NCBI GenBank assembly: GCA_045643885.1
Contig: JAZRFY010000004.1
Coordinates: forward strand, 40,375-104,374
DNA: 64,000 bases
Direction: 5' to 3'
Origin: RGIG4608 sp045643885
Lineage (GTDB): Bacteria; Bacillota; Clostridia; Oscillospirales; CAG-272
Of the stretch, positions 17,126 to 25,471 are shown piece after piece; positions within the stretch are counted from its first letter, which is position 1, and every line of letters starts with the position of its first letter. The position numbers and the translations under genes were made by a program. The notes beneath the pieces were generated by a model. That model did not search any database, was not told where the DNA came from, and saw nothing but the letters and a program-made list of their open reading frames with translations.

Positions 17126-18525
17126 GCCAATTTCACCCTCACTTTCAAAGCAGGTCCGCCGTCGGAAACGCGTACCCATTCCTTATATCCCTTACCGCAA
17201 GAGCCGGAGCCGATTATCTTAAAATCGTCGGATACCATCGAAATTGATTTGAGTAATTCGGGAACGGAGCCACTCATAACAACAGGAGACACGTAATTGT
17301 CGGTAAGCTTGCCGTCAATGATCTCAATTCCGTATTCAGCAGTGCACTGAATCTGCCAGTTTTTTGGGTCTTCCATGCCATTGTTGGTTTCAAAGAGCAT
17401 GTATCCGTGCTTGATTGAAGCAATCATATCCTCAAGCTTGTCCTTGCCGGGTGAGAAGAATGTGTTTGTCATTCTTGAATATGCTTTTCTCTTATAGGAC
17501 TGACGTCTGCCGTTGCCGGTAGGCTCAGTTCCAAGCTCCGTTGCGGAAACAAGGTCGGAAATACCTGCAACAAGAATACCGTCCTTGATAATTTGTGTAT
17601 CGTGAGCCAAAACACCGTCGTCATCAAAGAAATAGGATGCAGTTGAGAAGGTCGCAGCAGCGCCATCGTGCATATTGCAAATGGGAGACGCAACGTAATC
17701 ACCAACGAAATATTTCGCAAGTGCTCTGTCCTTTACAAACTGGTCCATCTCAACGCCGTGACCAAACGCCTCGTGCGCGATAAGACCCGAGATTGAGGGA
17801 TCGGTAATAACGTCATATACACCGGGAGTGATGGGCTTGGCAGTAGCAAGCTTTTCACACTTGTGAATGAGTGCATCAATGTGTGAGGGGATCTCTTCAA
17901 GAGCCTCTCTCATAAGATTTGAATAAGTTCCCTCTCTTGCCATAACCATCTTGCCGCCGTCACGGTAAACACCCATGGTCATAACGTTAACCCAAGAATA
18001 AAACTGGTCAAGCTCGCGATTTTTGGAGATAAAGAGCTTTGATACAGTAAAAGGCATTACTGCAACGATTACGTTCAAAAGCTTCTCACTCTTGGAAAGA
18101 ATGGCATCTCTTATCTCAACGCATCTTGCAAGAAGATCCTCGTCGGAAAAATCGTCAAAATCGCACTCGCGACTAAAGGATTTTGTCATAGGCTCATCCT
18201 TTGGGATGGAAACCTCAATTTCGGATGAAACAAGGCTCTCTTCCACCTTAACGGACTCAATTATCTTTGAGGCAAGAGCAGAAATGTCCCCTGCGATATC
18301 GTCGATTGAATATTCAAAGAAGGCGCGACCGTTGTGCATCTTGACAACGAAACCACACTCAGCAGCACCGCCCTCACCAATATCGGATGTGTTTCGATTC
18401 ACGCGAATGGCACTTGACTTAACGTCCGAGCCAAGCACACCAACGTATGCAAAGCTCTTGCCAAGCTCTGCTACAAGCTGTTTGCACGCTTCTCGTCTGG
18501 AATTTAAGAAATCAGAAAATTGCAT
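17122..18525 (-). CDS. tldD: TldD metalloprotease subunit
   Basis: A 467-residue TldD protein with the zinc-binding HEAFGH (HExxxH) motif near residue 255. With TldE it forms a cytoplasmic protease known for processing small modified peptides and antitoxins. No peptide-maturation substrate gene is visible nearby. A GGAGG precedes the start. It is the first gene of a two-gene minus-strand operon with tldE. Confidence 0.94.
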   Translation of the reverse strand: MQFSDFLNSRREACKQLVAELGKSFAYVGVLGSDVKSSAIRVNRNTSDIGEGGAAECGFVVKMHNGRAFFEYSIDDIAGDISALASKIIESVKVEESLVSSEIEVSIPKDEPMTKSFSRECDFDDFSDEDLLARCVEIRDAILSKSEKLLNVIVAVMPFTVSKLFISKNRELDQFYSWVNVMTMGVYRDGGKMVMAREGTYSNLMREALEEIPSHIDALIHKCEKLATAKPITPGVYDVITDPSISGLIAHEAFGHGVEMDQFVKDRALAKYFVGDYVASPICNMHDGAAATFSTASYFFDDDGVLAHDTQIIKDGILVAGISDLVSATELGTEPTGNGRRQSYKRKAYSRMTNTFFSPGKDKLEDMIASIKHGYMLFETNNGMEDPKNWQIQCTAEYGIEIIDGKLTDNYVSPVVMSGSVPELLKSISMVSDDFKIIGSGSCGKGYKEWVRVSDGGPALKVRVKLA

Positions 18526-18644
18526 TTTTATACCTCCTGTTTACTGATTTTATATTAAATCTATTGTATCACTTTTTTTCACCTCTTGCAATAGGAACAA
18601 CACATAAAAAACCTATATTTTCCGATAAAAATGAAGTTTTGCTA

Positions 18645-18673
18645 TTGTAAATTTCTTTTTTTAATGGTACAAT
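18645..18673 (+). promoter_or_regulatory. Promoter of the NodB deacetylase gene
   Basis: TTGTAA (18645-18650), 17-base spacer, TACAAT (18668-18673), about 38 bases upstream of the start codon. Good but not full consensus. Confidence 0.65.
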
Positions 18674-18711
18674 AATTTTATACAGTTATATTTTGACAAG
18701 GACATATAAAA

Positions 18712-19686
18712 ATGATAAAAAACAAAAACACTTTGATTCTTATTTTAACACTTGTAGTTGCTATTATCATCCTTCTCTTGCTTTCAGTTGCAGTGGTGGA
18801 CAGCGTTATTATTCCTGCCTTAAATCCCAATTTTGGTTGGATGGAAATGCCCATCGACGAGGGTATGCCGTTGGCAGAGGCAAAGGAAATGCTCACATCA
18901 CTTGGCATCGCATATGAAATAAAGCCCACTGATTCAAGAGTGGCAAATCGAGTTGAAAAATTTGACGCGACCACAAAAGAGGAAAACGGAGTCCTTCTTG
19001 TAAAGGTTGGCACAGCCATCACCTTGTACGGAAACGAAAAGGATAAGACTCAGGTCATTTATCTTACCTTTGATGACGGCCCCACACGCGATAACACCCA
19101 CGATATCCTCGACAAGCTTCAGGTGTACGGCATAAAGGCAAGCTTCTTTGTTGAAGGTAGAGACGTTGAACGCTATCCCGAAAGAATGGAAGCAACCTTC
19201 TTAAGAGGTCACGTGTTCGCATGCCACTCCCACACGCACGAGCTTGCAAACGTATATTCATCAGTTGAAGCATTCGTTGACGAGATAAAGCAATACGAGA
19301 CTGCCATGATCGACGCTATCGGCAAGGAGAATTTCGATTCAGTCCAAAAGATAATGCGCTTCCCCGGCGGAACAAATAATGCATACCTTACCAATGCAGA
19401 AGCACTTGAATACATACAGGCAGCAAGAGAGCTTGGCTATAAAATATACGACTGGACAGCTCTTACCGGAGATGCCGAGGGCAATTCAGATGCAGCAAGC
19501 TTTATTTCCTATCTTGATAAGGGACTTGAAAAGGCAAAGAGCACCGGTCTTGACCTCATCGTCTTAATGCACGACAAATGGTCAACCAACGAGGCGCTCA
19601 ACGATATCATCGACCACCTCATTGCAAAGGGCTATTATTTCGACACCATCGATAACTGCCCCGAATACACCTTTGCTGAAAATTAA
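18712..19686 (+). CDS. Membrane-anchored polysaccharide (peptidoglycan) deacetylase
   Basis: A 324-residue protein. A single N-terminal membrane anchor (about 8-32) is followed by a PASTA-like region (about 45-100, with a P-x-x-EGMPLAEAKEML helix) and then a NodB-homology deacetylase domain. The five NodB motifs are visible: TFDDGPT, HSHTH, RFPGG, DWT and LMHD. Such enzymes remove N-acetyl groups from wall glycans, which protects against lysozyme. The PASTA-like part suggests localisation to wall peptides. It has its own promoter and a strong terminator. Confidence 0.9.
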   Translation: MIKNKNTLILILTLVVAIIILLLLSVAVVDSVIIPALNPNFGWMEMPIDEGMPLAEAKEMLTSLGIAYEIKPTDSRVANRVEKFDATTKEENGVLLVKVGTAITLYGNEKDKTQVIYLTFDDGPTRDNTHDILDKLQVYGIKASFFVEGRDVERYPERMEATFLRGHVFACHSHTHELANVYSSVEAFVDEIKQYETAMIDAIGKENFDSVQKIMRFPGGTNNAYLTNAEALEYIQAARELGYKIYDWTALTGDAEGNSDAASFISYLDKGLEKAKSTGLDLIVLMHDKWSTNEALNDIIDHLIAKGYYFDTIDNCPEYTFAEN

Positions 19687-19693
19687 CAAAAAC

Positions 19694-19726
19694 AAACCCA
19701 AGACGCACGTCCTTGGGTTTTATTTG
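19694..19726. terminator. Bidirectional terminator after the deacetylase gene
   Basis: Stem AAACCCAAG / CTTGGGTTT (19694-19702 with 19712-19720) with T-rich flanks on both strands. It separates two convergent genes. Confidence 0.85.
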
Positions 19727-19732
19727 TTTGAT

Positions 19733-20611
19733 TTATTTTGAAAATTTTGGGGTAAACTCCTTCTTTGCCGACTCCTTTTCTTGCGAAAATCCGTCAAATC
19801 CGAGTGAAAGTGCATATTCAAGCACGTCGTCATATTCAAAGCTTGTGAGTCTTCTTTTAAGATTCTTGGGAGCATTTTCGTCAACCCAGTCGGGAGTATA
19901 TTGCCTCATAAGGCTCAAGGTCACGTCCTTTGTGGGCAGTATTTCGGATAAATATTTAAGAGCCGCCTTTGAATCCTCTCTGCATCCCGGCAAAACAAGG
20001 TGACGAACGATAAGTCCGCGCTTTGCCATTCCGTTTTCGTCAAGAGCAAGCTTGCCAACTTGTCTGTACATCTCGCATATTGCCCTTCCTGCAACGGTCG
20101 CATAATTCGGCGCTGACGAATATTCCCTTGCAAGTGCATCATCAAAATACTTAAAATCGGGCAGATAGATGTCCACAAGTCCGTCAAGTGCCTTGAGCGC
20201 CTCAATACTCTCGTATCCACCACAGTTATATACTACGGGAATATGGAGTCTTCCCTTCACCCCTTCAAGTGCTCTTGCCACAAAAATGGAATATGGAGTT
20301 GCCGTCACAAGATTTATGTTGTGAGCGCCCCTTTCTTCAAGCCGGAGCATCTTGTCTATAAGCTCGTCCTCGGTATATTTTCTTCCTACTATCGTACGAC
20401 TTATATCTTTGTTCTGACAAAAAACGCATCGAAGATTGCAGCCCGAAAAGAATATAGCACCCGAACCGTTTTTGCCGCTTATACAAGGCTCTTCCCAAAA
20501 ATGAAGGTCGGCAGAGCCAATAACGTATTCATTTGTAGCACCACAAAATCCACGTTCTCCGTTTTCACGATCGATCGCACAGTAACGTGGACACATCAAG
20601 CATTTGCTCAT
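19733..20611 (-). CDS. PflX-like radical SAM protein (COG1313 type)
   Basis: A 292-residue radical SAM protein. The N-terminus carries an extra cysteine motif CLMCPRYC...GFCG, and the cluster motif SGCNLRCVFCQN is near residue 57. This layout is that of uncharacterised PflX/PflA-related proteins, distinct from the true pflA at 15111. The activation target is unknown and no glycyl radical enzyme gene is adjacent. GGAGGAAG precedes the start, and it has its own promoter with a leader of about 90 bases that holds a hairpin. Confidence 0.85.
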   Translation of the reverse strand: MSKCLMCPRYCAIDRENGERGFCGATNEYVIGSADLHFWEEPCISGKNGSGAIFFSGCNLRCVFCQNKDISRTIVGRKYTEDELIDKMLRLEERGAHNINLVTATPYSIFVARALEGVKGRLHIPVVYNCGGYESIEALKALDGLVDIYLPDFKYFDDALAREYSSAPNYATVAGRAICEMYRQVGKLALDENGMAKRGLIVRHLVLPGCREDSKAALKYLSEILPTKDVTLSLMRQYTPDWVDENAPKNLKRRLTSFEYDDVLEYALSLGFDGFSQEKESAKKEFTPKFSK

Positions 20612-20643
20612 TTGCTTCCTCCTTCAAAACAGATTAAATGCGT

Positions 20644-20668
20644 GGGATCGCCTTAACGAAGGCTACCC
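20644..20668 (-). promoter_or_regulatory. Hairpin in the leader of the PflX-like gene
   Basis: GGG and GCCTT pair with AAGGC and CCC around an AACG loop (read on the plus strand 20644-20668). It lies in the roughly 90-base leader between promoter and start. No T-run follows, so it is not an ordinary terminator. I cannot match it to a riboswitch class. Confidence 0.4.
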
Positions 20669-20707
20669 TTTAAAAAACCACGGCGTCAAAGCCTTATAAC
20701 AAATTAA

Positions 20708-20736
20708 ATTATACACTTTTTCTCATATTTTTTCAA
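20708..20736 (-). promoter_or_regulatory. Promoter of the PflX-like gene
   Basis: Minus strand TTGAAA (20731-20736), 17-base spacer, TATAAT (20708-20713). It is divergent from the cinA promoter eight bases away. Confidence 0.78.
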
Positions 20737-20744
20737 GTATTTAA

Positions 20745-20773
20745 TTGATTTTAAAGGGCTTATATTGTATAAT
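20745..20773 (+). promoter_or_regulatory. Promoter of cinA
   Basis: TTGATT (20745-20750), 17-base spacer, TATAAT (20768-20773). The predicted transcript starts about 20-25 bases before the cinA ATG. Confidence 0.78.
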
Positions 20774-20802
20774 ATGAATATACATCCACTTTGGAGGCAA
20801 CT

Positions 20803-22062
20803 ATGAAGATTAAAACAGCTGAAATTTTATGCGTTGGAACAGAGCTTCTTCTTGGAGAGGTGGTTAACACCAACGCCGCATATATCTCACGCGAGCTTGC
20901 AAGGCTCGGTATATCCGTTTACCACTCTTCCATGGTCGGTGACAATCCTGCACGCCTGGCAACTGCCGTAAAAGCTGCACTTGGTAACGCAGACCTGCTC
21001 ATTATGTCGGGTGGTCTTGGACCTACCTATGACGATCTCACAAAGGAGACCGTTGCAGAGGCACTTGGACTCCCAATGGTTCGTGACGAAAAGATTCTTC
21101 GTGAAATTGAAGAATTCTTTGCTTCAATGGGTAAAATCGCGCCTCCCAACAATGCAAAGCAAGCCGATATCCCAAAAGGAGCATTTGCCATCCCAAACAG
21201 AACGGGTACTGCTCCCGGCATCTTCATTGAAAAGGGTGAAAAGGTGGTTGTTCTTCTTCCCGGCCCTCCATTCGAGCTTCAACCAATGTTTGAGGAATTC
21301 GTTTTTCCCCGTCTGAGAGAGATGAGTGATAAGATACTTATCAGTCACAACGTTCACATTATGGGAATGGGTGAAAGCGACGTTGAAATGCACCTTATCG
21401 ACCTCATGAAAAACAGTGCAAATCCATCCCTTGCCCCCTATGCCAAGGAGGGAGAGATGCGCCTTCGCGTTGGCGCTCTTGCTTCAAGTGAGGAGGAGGG
21501 CGAGAAAATGTGTGCCGAAATGATAGAAAAAATAAAAAATTCACCCGTCGGTGAATATATATATGCCCTTGATGCCGAAAATATAGAAAAGATAACTGTT
21601 GAGGCGCTCAAGGAAAAAGGACTTACCTTGTCTTGTGCAGAATCCTGCACAGGAGGCTATCTTGGCAAAAGACTCACTGATATTTCAGGAGCAAGCGCAG
21701 CTTTTCTCGGTGGCTTTATTACCTATTCAAACGAAGCTAAAATGAAGCTCCTCGGAGTTAAAAAGGAAACTCTTGATGCCTTCACTGCAGTATCGAGAGA
21801 AACTGCTTGCGAGATGGCAAGGGGAGCAAGAAATGCACTCGGCTCGGATATCGGAATCTCTATCACAGGTGAGGCAGGTCCCTGTGCCGATCCCTCCACA
21901 AAACAGCCCGTGGGCACTGTGTTTATCGGCATTTCCACAAGTGAAAGGACCTATGCAGTCGACCTTAAAATTTCACCGAACCGTTCACGCGATTACATCA
22001 GACGCGTCGCGGGAAGCCGCGCACTCAAGGAAGTGCTTAAATTGATAAATTATTACTGTTAA
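20803..22062 (+). CDS. cinA: CinA: nucleotide/NMN deamidase competence-damage protein
   Basis: A 419-residue two-domain CinA. The N-terminal MoCF-like domain carries the GTELLLGEVVNTN and MSGGLGPTYDD segments, and the C-terminal NMN deamidase (PncC) domain contains SCAESCTGG near residue 280 and a SITGEAGP segment. It acts in pyridine nucleotide recycling. A TTG-initiated frame begins at 20791, but the GGAGG at 20793-20797 lies inside that extension, so the ATG at 20803 is the start. Confidence 0.94.
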   Translation: MKIKTAEILCVGTELLLGEVVNTNAAYISRELARLGISVYHSSMVGDNPARLATAVKAALGNADLLIMSGGLGPTYDDLTKETVAEALGLPMVRDEKILREIEEFFASMGKIAPPNNAKQADIPKGAFAIPNRTGTAPGIFIEKGEKVVVLLPGPPFELQPMFEEFVFPRLREMSDKILISHNVHIMGMGESDVEMHLIDLMKNSANPSLAPYAKEGEMRLRVGALASSEEEGEKMCAEMIEKIKNSPVGEYIYALDAENIEKITVEALKEKGLTLSCAESCTGGYLGKRLTDISGASAAFLGGFITYSNEAKMKLLGVKKETLDAFTAVSRETACEMARGARNALGSDIGISITGEAGPCADPSTKQPVGTVFIGISTSERTYAVDLKISPNRSRDYIRRVAGSRALKEVLKLINYYC

Positions 22063-22109
22063 AGTTTTGAATGTTTACAATTTATTAACATTTTTCCTTT
22101 GATTTTCTA

Positions 22110-22138
22110 TTGACATTTACTACCCCTTGTATTAAAAT
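22110..22138 (+). promoter_or_regulatory. Promoter of the candidate non-coding RNA
   Basis: TTGACA (22110-22115), 17-base spacer, TAAAAT (22133-22138). No start codon with a ribosome binding site follows before the terminator at 22356. Confidence 0.75.
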
Positions 22139-22148
22139 ATTATTGGAG

Positions 22149-22168
22149 AATTGTATAACTATACAATT
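22149..22168. promoter_or_regulatory. 20-base perfect dyad just after the RNA promoter
   Basis: AATTGTATA-AC-TATACAATT: nine-base arms with a two-base centre, starting about four bases after the predicted transcription start. It fits a repressor operator or the first hairpin of the RNA. Confidence 0.55.
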
Positions 22169-22355
22169 TTATTTAATTTGAACCTTTTCTTTTCACTTGA
22201 GAAAACGAATATTACACCGGATAGTGATTTGCCTTTTATCATTTTTCTCTCCAAACGTATCCGTGCATGCTTGCCTGGTTATCGCAATCAGAACAAGTAA
22301 ACCTCCACCACTTTGTAATAGACCCGTTTTCTCAAGTGACCATTAATATAACCTT

Positions 22356-22383
22356 AAGCAATGCATCTGCATTGCTTTTTTGT
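22356..22383 (+). terminator. Terminator of the candidate RNA
   Basis: Stem AAGCAATGCA / TGCATTGCTT (22356-22365 with 22368-22377) followed directly by a run of T. It lies just upstream of the next promoter. Confidence 0.85.
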
Positions 22384-22389
22384 TTTTCC

Positions 22390-22417
22390 TTGACATAAAA
22401 TAATAATGTGATATAAT
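22390..22417 (+). promoter_or_regulatory. Promoter of the lipoprotein gene
   Basis: TTGACA (22390-22395), 16-base spacer, TATAAT (22412-22417), 29 bases upstream of the start codon. Confidence 0.82.
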
Positions 22418-22446
22418 TAAGATAGAAATCGTATAGGAGGAATTTT

Positions 22447-23907
22447 ATGAAGAAGATAAAACGTCTGGTTTTATTTGTACTTATAGCTATAACATTGACT
22501 GTTCTGACGTCATGCACCATCGTCCCATACAGATTTGAGTGGGAGATAAACACAGTCAAATGTGACGTGACCTATATAAACGGCACTACTCTCAAAACCG
22601 ATATTCATCAAGGTGTTTATTATTTTAATTTAATGGGAATTCATAGCCAAAGCACCTATATCAATTTTTTTGAAAACGGCACACTCGTTTTCAAGCCCTT
22701 CAACGGAGAGAAAATGAGTGGCACGTATAAATGCAAAAACAATGGTATTCAAAACACGACCATCTATATCACGCTCGAAAACGGAGATAGCATCGAGGCA
22801 CTTGGCTTTGGTGGATATTTCGAGGACATAGTAAGATTTGAATATCAGAATGCAGAATATGAGTTTTCCTCCATGCTTTCCTCAGATGACGTTTGCAAAG
22901 ACCAAGAGGAATTTAACGAGCAGCTAAGAGAATTGGCTGAGGATTTAAGATATTTCGAGGGAAAAAATATCGGATATTTCATCCCCTGCACCATCGAGCT
23001 TGACGGCAACGGCGGAGCAACACTTATATGCGAGGACGGAGAGATTGATCTCTACTCCGAAAATCTCGGCGTTGTGGCAATCAGAGTTACAGATAACAAC
23101 GAGGTGATTTATCTCGATAAGCTGGAAGAGGGTGAGTGCTATTTTTACAGTGGACATCCTACGGATTCTTACACTCAAGAATCCTCCACAATCATAAACC
23201 TTTATTATCTCGATCCCCTTCCCGAAAAAGAAGAAGAGGAAAATCCCACGACTTGCACGATTTTTGATATTTATCCCGAGCTTGCAGGCTATTATGACGA
23301 AGGTGCAAAAAACAAGATAACCGTTACAATGTCGCGAGAGCTTGTGAATCAAGGACTTGGATTATCCAATCATTACAATAGAATCACAAGCCAGGAGGAT
23401 ATAGATAATATCCTCTTAGATCTTAAGTGGATGCTGCTTTGGGACTACGGACCGCCAAGCGATGATTACTTAAATAACGTCTATAGCATTGATACGATAA
23501 CCATTTCACATAGCTCCGGTGCGCTCCCCGAAATCACGATATCCAATTACTACGATAGAATAAAGGTCGGTGATACGTGGTATTTCCATAATACCTATGA
23601 ATTCCCCGGATTTATTTACGTCGGCTCATTTATGAAATTTGCATGCGAGGATTACAATGCAGAGGTATATAAAAACGGTGAGCTTGAGGGAAGCACGGAT
23701 ATTCTTAAGGATATCGAATACATCGTCGACACAGACCAGGATCACTCCTATTTTACCTTCTCCCACGACACAAAAATAACACTCGTTACAGAATTCGGTG
23801 AGATCACCGTCTATGACGCAACTCATTTCAGATACAAGGGACTATTTTATCTTGTTGTTGGAGAAACAACGTTTGAAGAGCTTTATCAAATACAAGTAAA
23901 CGAATAA
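22447..23907 (+). CDS. Uncharacterised lipoprotein
   Basis: A 486-residue protein with a type II signal peptide (basic MKKIKR start, hydrophobic core, lipobox LTSC with the modified Cys near residue 23). The rest is rich in beta-prone, Tyr- and Asp-containing segments with no motif I recognise, and an acidic EKEEEENP linker near residue 262. It is expected on the outer face of the cytoplasmic membrane. AGGAGG precedes the start. It is monocistronic, with its own promoter and a strong terminator. Confidence 0.85.
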   Translation: MKKIKRLVLFVLIAITLTVLTSCTIVPYRFEWEINTVKCDVTYINGTTLKTDIHQGVYYFNLMGIHSQSTYINFFENGTLVFKPFNGEKMSGTYKCKNNGIQNTTIYITLENGDSIEALGFGGYFEDIVRFEYQNAEYEFSSMLSSDDVCKDQEEFNEQLRELAEDLRYFEGKNIGYFIPCTIELDGNGGATLICEDGEIDLYSENLGVVAIRVTDNNEVIYLDKLEEGECYFYSGHPTDSYTQESSTIINLYYLDPLPEKEEEENPTTCTIFDIYPELAGYYDEGAKNKITVTMSRELVNQGLGLSNHYNRITSQEDIDNILLDLKWMLLWDYGPPSDDYLNNVYSIDTITISHSSGALPEITISNYYDRIKVGDTWYFHNTYEFPGFIYVGSFMKFACEDYNAEVYKNGELEGSTDILKDIEYIVDTDQDHSYFTFSHDTKITLVTEFGEITVYDATHFRYKGLFYLVVGETTFEELYQIQVNE

Positions 23908-23910
23908 ACA

Positions 23911-23944
23911 AAAAGGCACTTGCTTTTGCAAGTGCCTTTTATTT
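23911..23944. terminator. Bidirectional terminator after the lipoprotein gene
   Basis: Perfect 13-bp stem AAAAGGCACTTGC / GCAAGTGCCTTTT (23911-23923 with 23928-23940), loop TTTT, with T-runs both ways. Confidence 0.93.
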
Positions 23945-24007
23945 TCGCAATGATGGATAATAGAATAAACATACTGTGTCAGCAAAGCCTTGTCGGTTGC
24001 TTGCTTA

Positions 24008-24493
24008 CTACCGTCTTTCAAAGCCGTGAACGAATCCGTTGACGTCGGCAGAGCATACGTCACCTCCGATTACCGTATTGCGATAAACGAGAATGTTGAT
24101 ATAGACCTCTCCCTCGTAGTCGGGATAGTTTGTTACCGTATATGTGTACCTCATCACGTTCTTTTTCTTGAACGTTGAAAGATCAAGCCCCTGACCTCTT
24201 TGAATCTCATTGTATGCTGCAAAGATTTTGTCAAATTCCTTTGGAATGAGAACCTCCTGCTCCTTGATGGCATCGGGATCGACCTCCCAACCGAATTGCT
24301 TGATAAAATTAATTCTGTCTTCGTTGGATTTTATCCTTTCATAATTATAGGTCGCATTCACACCTACAAGCGTGGCATCTTCACCCTCCACCACACTCGG
24401 AACAAATGCGATAAGCGTTATAAGAGCAGTCAAAGCCAAGCAGACAACTGCAAAAAATTTGATTGTATTTGCATGAAACGAATAGATAAACAT
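24008..24493 (-). CDS. DUF4830-like single-pass membrane protein
   Basis: A 161-residue protein with one N-terminal membrane segment (about 12-33) and a small extracytoplasmic domain. The segments RINFIKQFGWEV, VTNYPDYEGEVYIN and GGDVCSADVNGF match the pattern I associate with the clostridial DUF4830 family, whose function is unknown. It starts 14 bases after the stop of the TagA-type gene, so the two form an operon. A similar DUF-glycosyltransferase link is not known to me. Confidence 0.75.
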   Translation of the reverse strand: MFIYSFHANTIKFFAVVCLALTALITLIAFVPSVVEGEDATLVGVNATYNYERIKSNEDRINFIKQFGWEVDPDAIKEQEVLIPKEFDKIFAAYNEIQRGQGLDLSTFKKKNVMRYTYTVTNYPDYEGEVYINILVYRNTVIGGDVCSADVNGFVHGFERR

Positions 24494-24507
24494 TCTTTGT
24501 CCCCCTT

Positions 24508-25302
24508 TTAGAGTATATCTGTTTGATTATATGCTCTTTTTACCTCATTAATTCCACAAGCAATCATTTTTTCAAGCCTTGATTTGCCGGCATATAAAAC
24601 CGCATCAAAGCTTTTTACAAGACGAAATACCCTTGACGGCTGCCTTGCCACCCTGTAAAGCCACTCAAGATGCAATCTTCTTAAGCATTCCGAGGCCCGT
24701 TCCACCTCACCCGACCACACGTCAAACGAGCCTCCAAGACACGCGACCACTTTTATTGCTTGGGTTTGTTCCATCAATTTTAATGCAAAGCCTTCTTGCC
24801 TTGGAAATCCAAGACACACGATAACTATATCCGCACCCGATTTTTCTATCATTTTTATGACGGCGCTTGTGTGCTCCTTTTTAAAATATCCGTGAAATGC
24901 TCCACAAGGAATAAGACCCGGATATTTTATAAGCATATTTCTTGCCGCCCTGTGTGCAACACCCCGTTTGCCTCCTAAAAAGAATACCCTTGCCCGAGTT
25001 TTGCTTGCAACAGAAATGAGTCCCTCTCCAAAGTCGATGCCGGGAGTGGTGTGCTTTACCTCGTTGCCAAGAATTTTTCCAACAAGCTTCAAGCCAAATC
25101 CGTCGGGCAAGGACACCGACGACGAGTTTAAAAGCCTCTTTATCCTCTCCTCATCCACTGCCCTTGCAAGCATTTCGGGATTTATCGTAAAAAAGCATCT
25201 CCTCTCCCCTCCCCTAAGACTTTTACAAGCGAAGAGCAATGCTCTTTTCATATCTATATCGTCTATTCTAACACCAAATAAATTCACTCTTTTTTGCAAC
25301 AT
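24508..25302 (-). CDS. WecG/TagA/CpsF-family glycosyltransferase
   Basis: A 264-residue GT26-family enzyme. Conserved features are the FTINPEML start of the sugar-nucleotide domain, SLPDGFGL with its catalytic-type Asp near residue 66, a FFLGGKRG turn, and CLGFPRQE near 160. Relatives transfer N-acetylmannosaminyl or related sugars to lipid-linked intermediates of teichoic acid or other wall glycans at the inner membrane face. A GTG nine bases upstream is in frame, but the GGGGAG overlaps it, so the ATG at 25302 is chosen. Confidence 0.9.
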   Translation of the reverse strand: MLQKRVNLFGVRIDDIDMKRALLFACKSLRGGERRCFFTINPEMLARAVDEERIKRLLNSSSVSLPDGFGLKLVGKILGNEVKHTTPGIDFGEGLISVASKTRARVFFLGGKRGVAHRAARNMLIKYPGLIPCGAFHGYFKKEHTSAVIKMIEKSGADIVIVCLGFPRQEGFALKLMEQTQAIKVVACLGGSFDVWSGEVERASECLRRLHLEWLYRVARQPSRVFRLVKSFDAVLYAGKSRLEKMIACGINEVKRAYNQTDIL

Positions 25303-25317
25303 AAATTTCACTCCCCG

Positions 25318-25346
25318 TTGACAAAATATGAAAAATGTGATATCAT
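25318..25346 (+). promoter_or_regulatory. Promoter of proS
   Basis: TTGACA (25318-25323), 17-base spacer, TATCAT (25341-25346). It gives a leader of about 120 bases. Confidence 0.75.
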
Positions 25347-25352
25347 ATTTTA

Positions 25353-25471
25353 TTATAATAGGTAAGTGTGGACTTTATGCACTTACAAGGGGATTTCACT
25401 CTGCCCTTGCGGTAAATTCAAGGTGATTTCTCCTGACTTTATAGCGGTTATAAGGTCAAAGGCATTGAGAA
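25353..25471 (+). promoter_or_regulatory. Hairpin-rich leader of proS
   Basis: The leader holds three successive stems: GTAAGTG/CACTTAC (25362-25368 with 25380-25386), CAAGGG/CCCTTG (25386-25391 with 25404-25409), and a nine-pair GACTTTATA/TATAAGGTC (25435-25443 with 25449-25457, one G-U) ending just before the ribosome binding site. The first two share one base, so they may be alternatives. There is no T-box GGTGG..CCGCG motif and no terminator T-run. Translational control is plausible; no known class is recognised. Confidence 0.45.

Larger units (their letters stand above)
22145..22385 (+). ncRNA. Candidate structured non-coding RNA, class unknown
   Basis: The 384-base gap between cinA and the lipoprotein gene has no credible reading frame but has a complete transcription unit: promoter, about 240 bases of RNA, and terminator. 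The core 22193-22339 is closed by a perfect 15-bp pairing (22193-22207 with 22325-22339). Inside are TATTAC/GTAATA (22210-22215 with 22315-22320), a branch CGGATA/TATCCG (22218-22223 with 22258-22263), and a second branch CTGGTT/AATCAG (22275-22280 with 22286-22291) extended by CTTG/CAAG. This is a multibranched fold. It lacks the tmRNA, SRP, RNase P and T-box signatures I looked for; a 6S-like RNA is possible but not shown. Confidence 0.65.
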
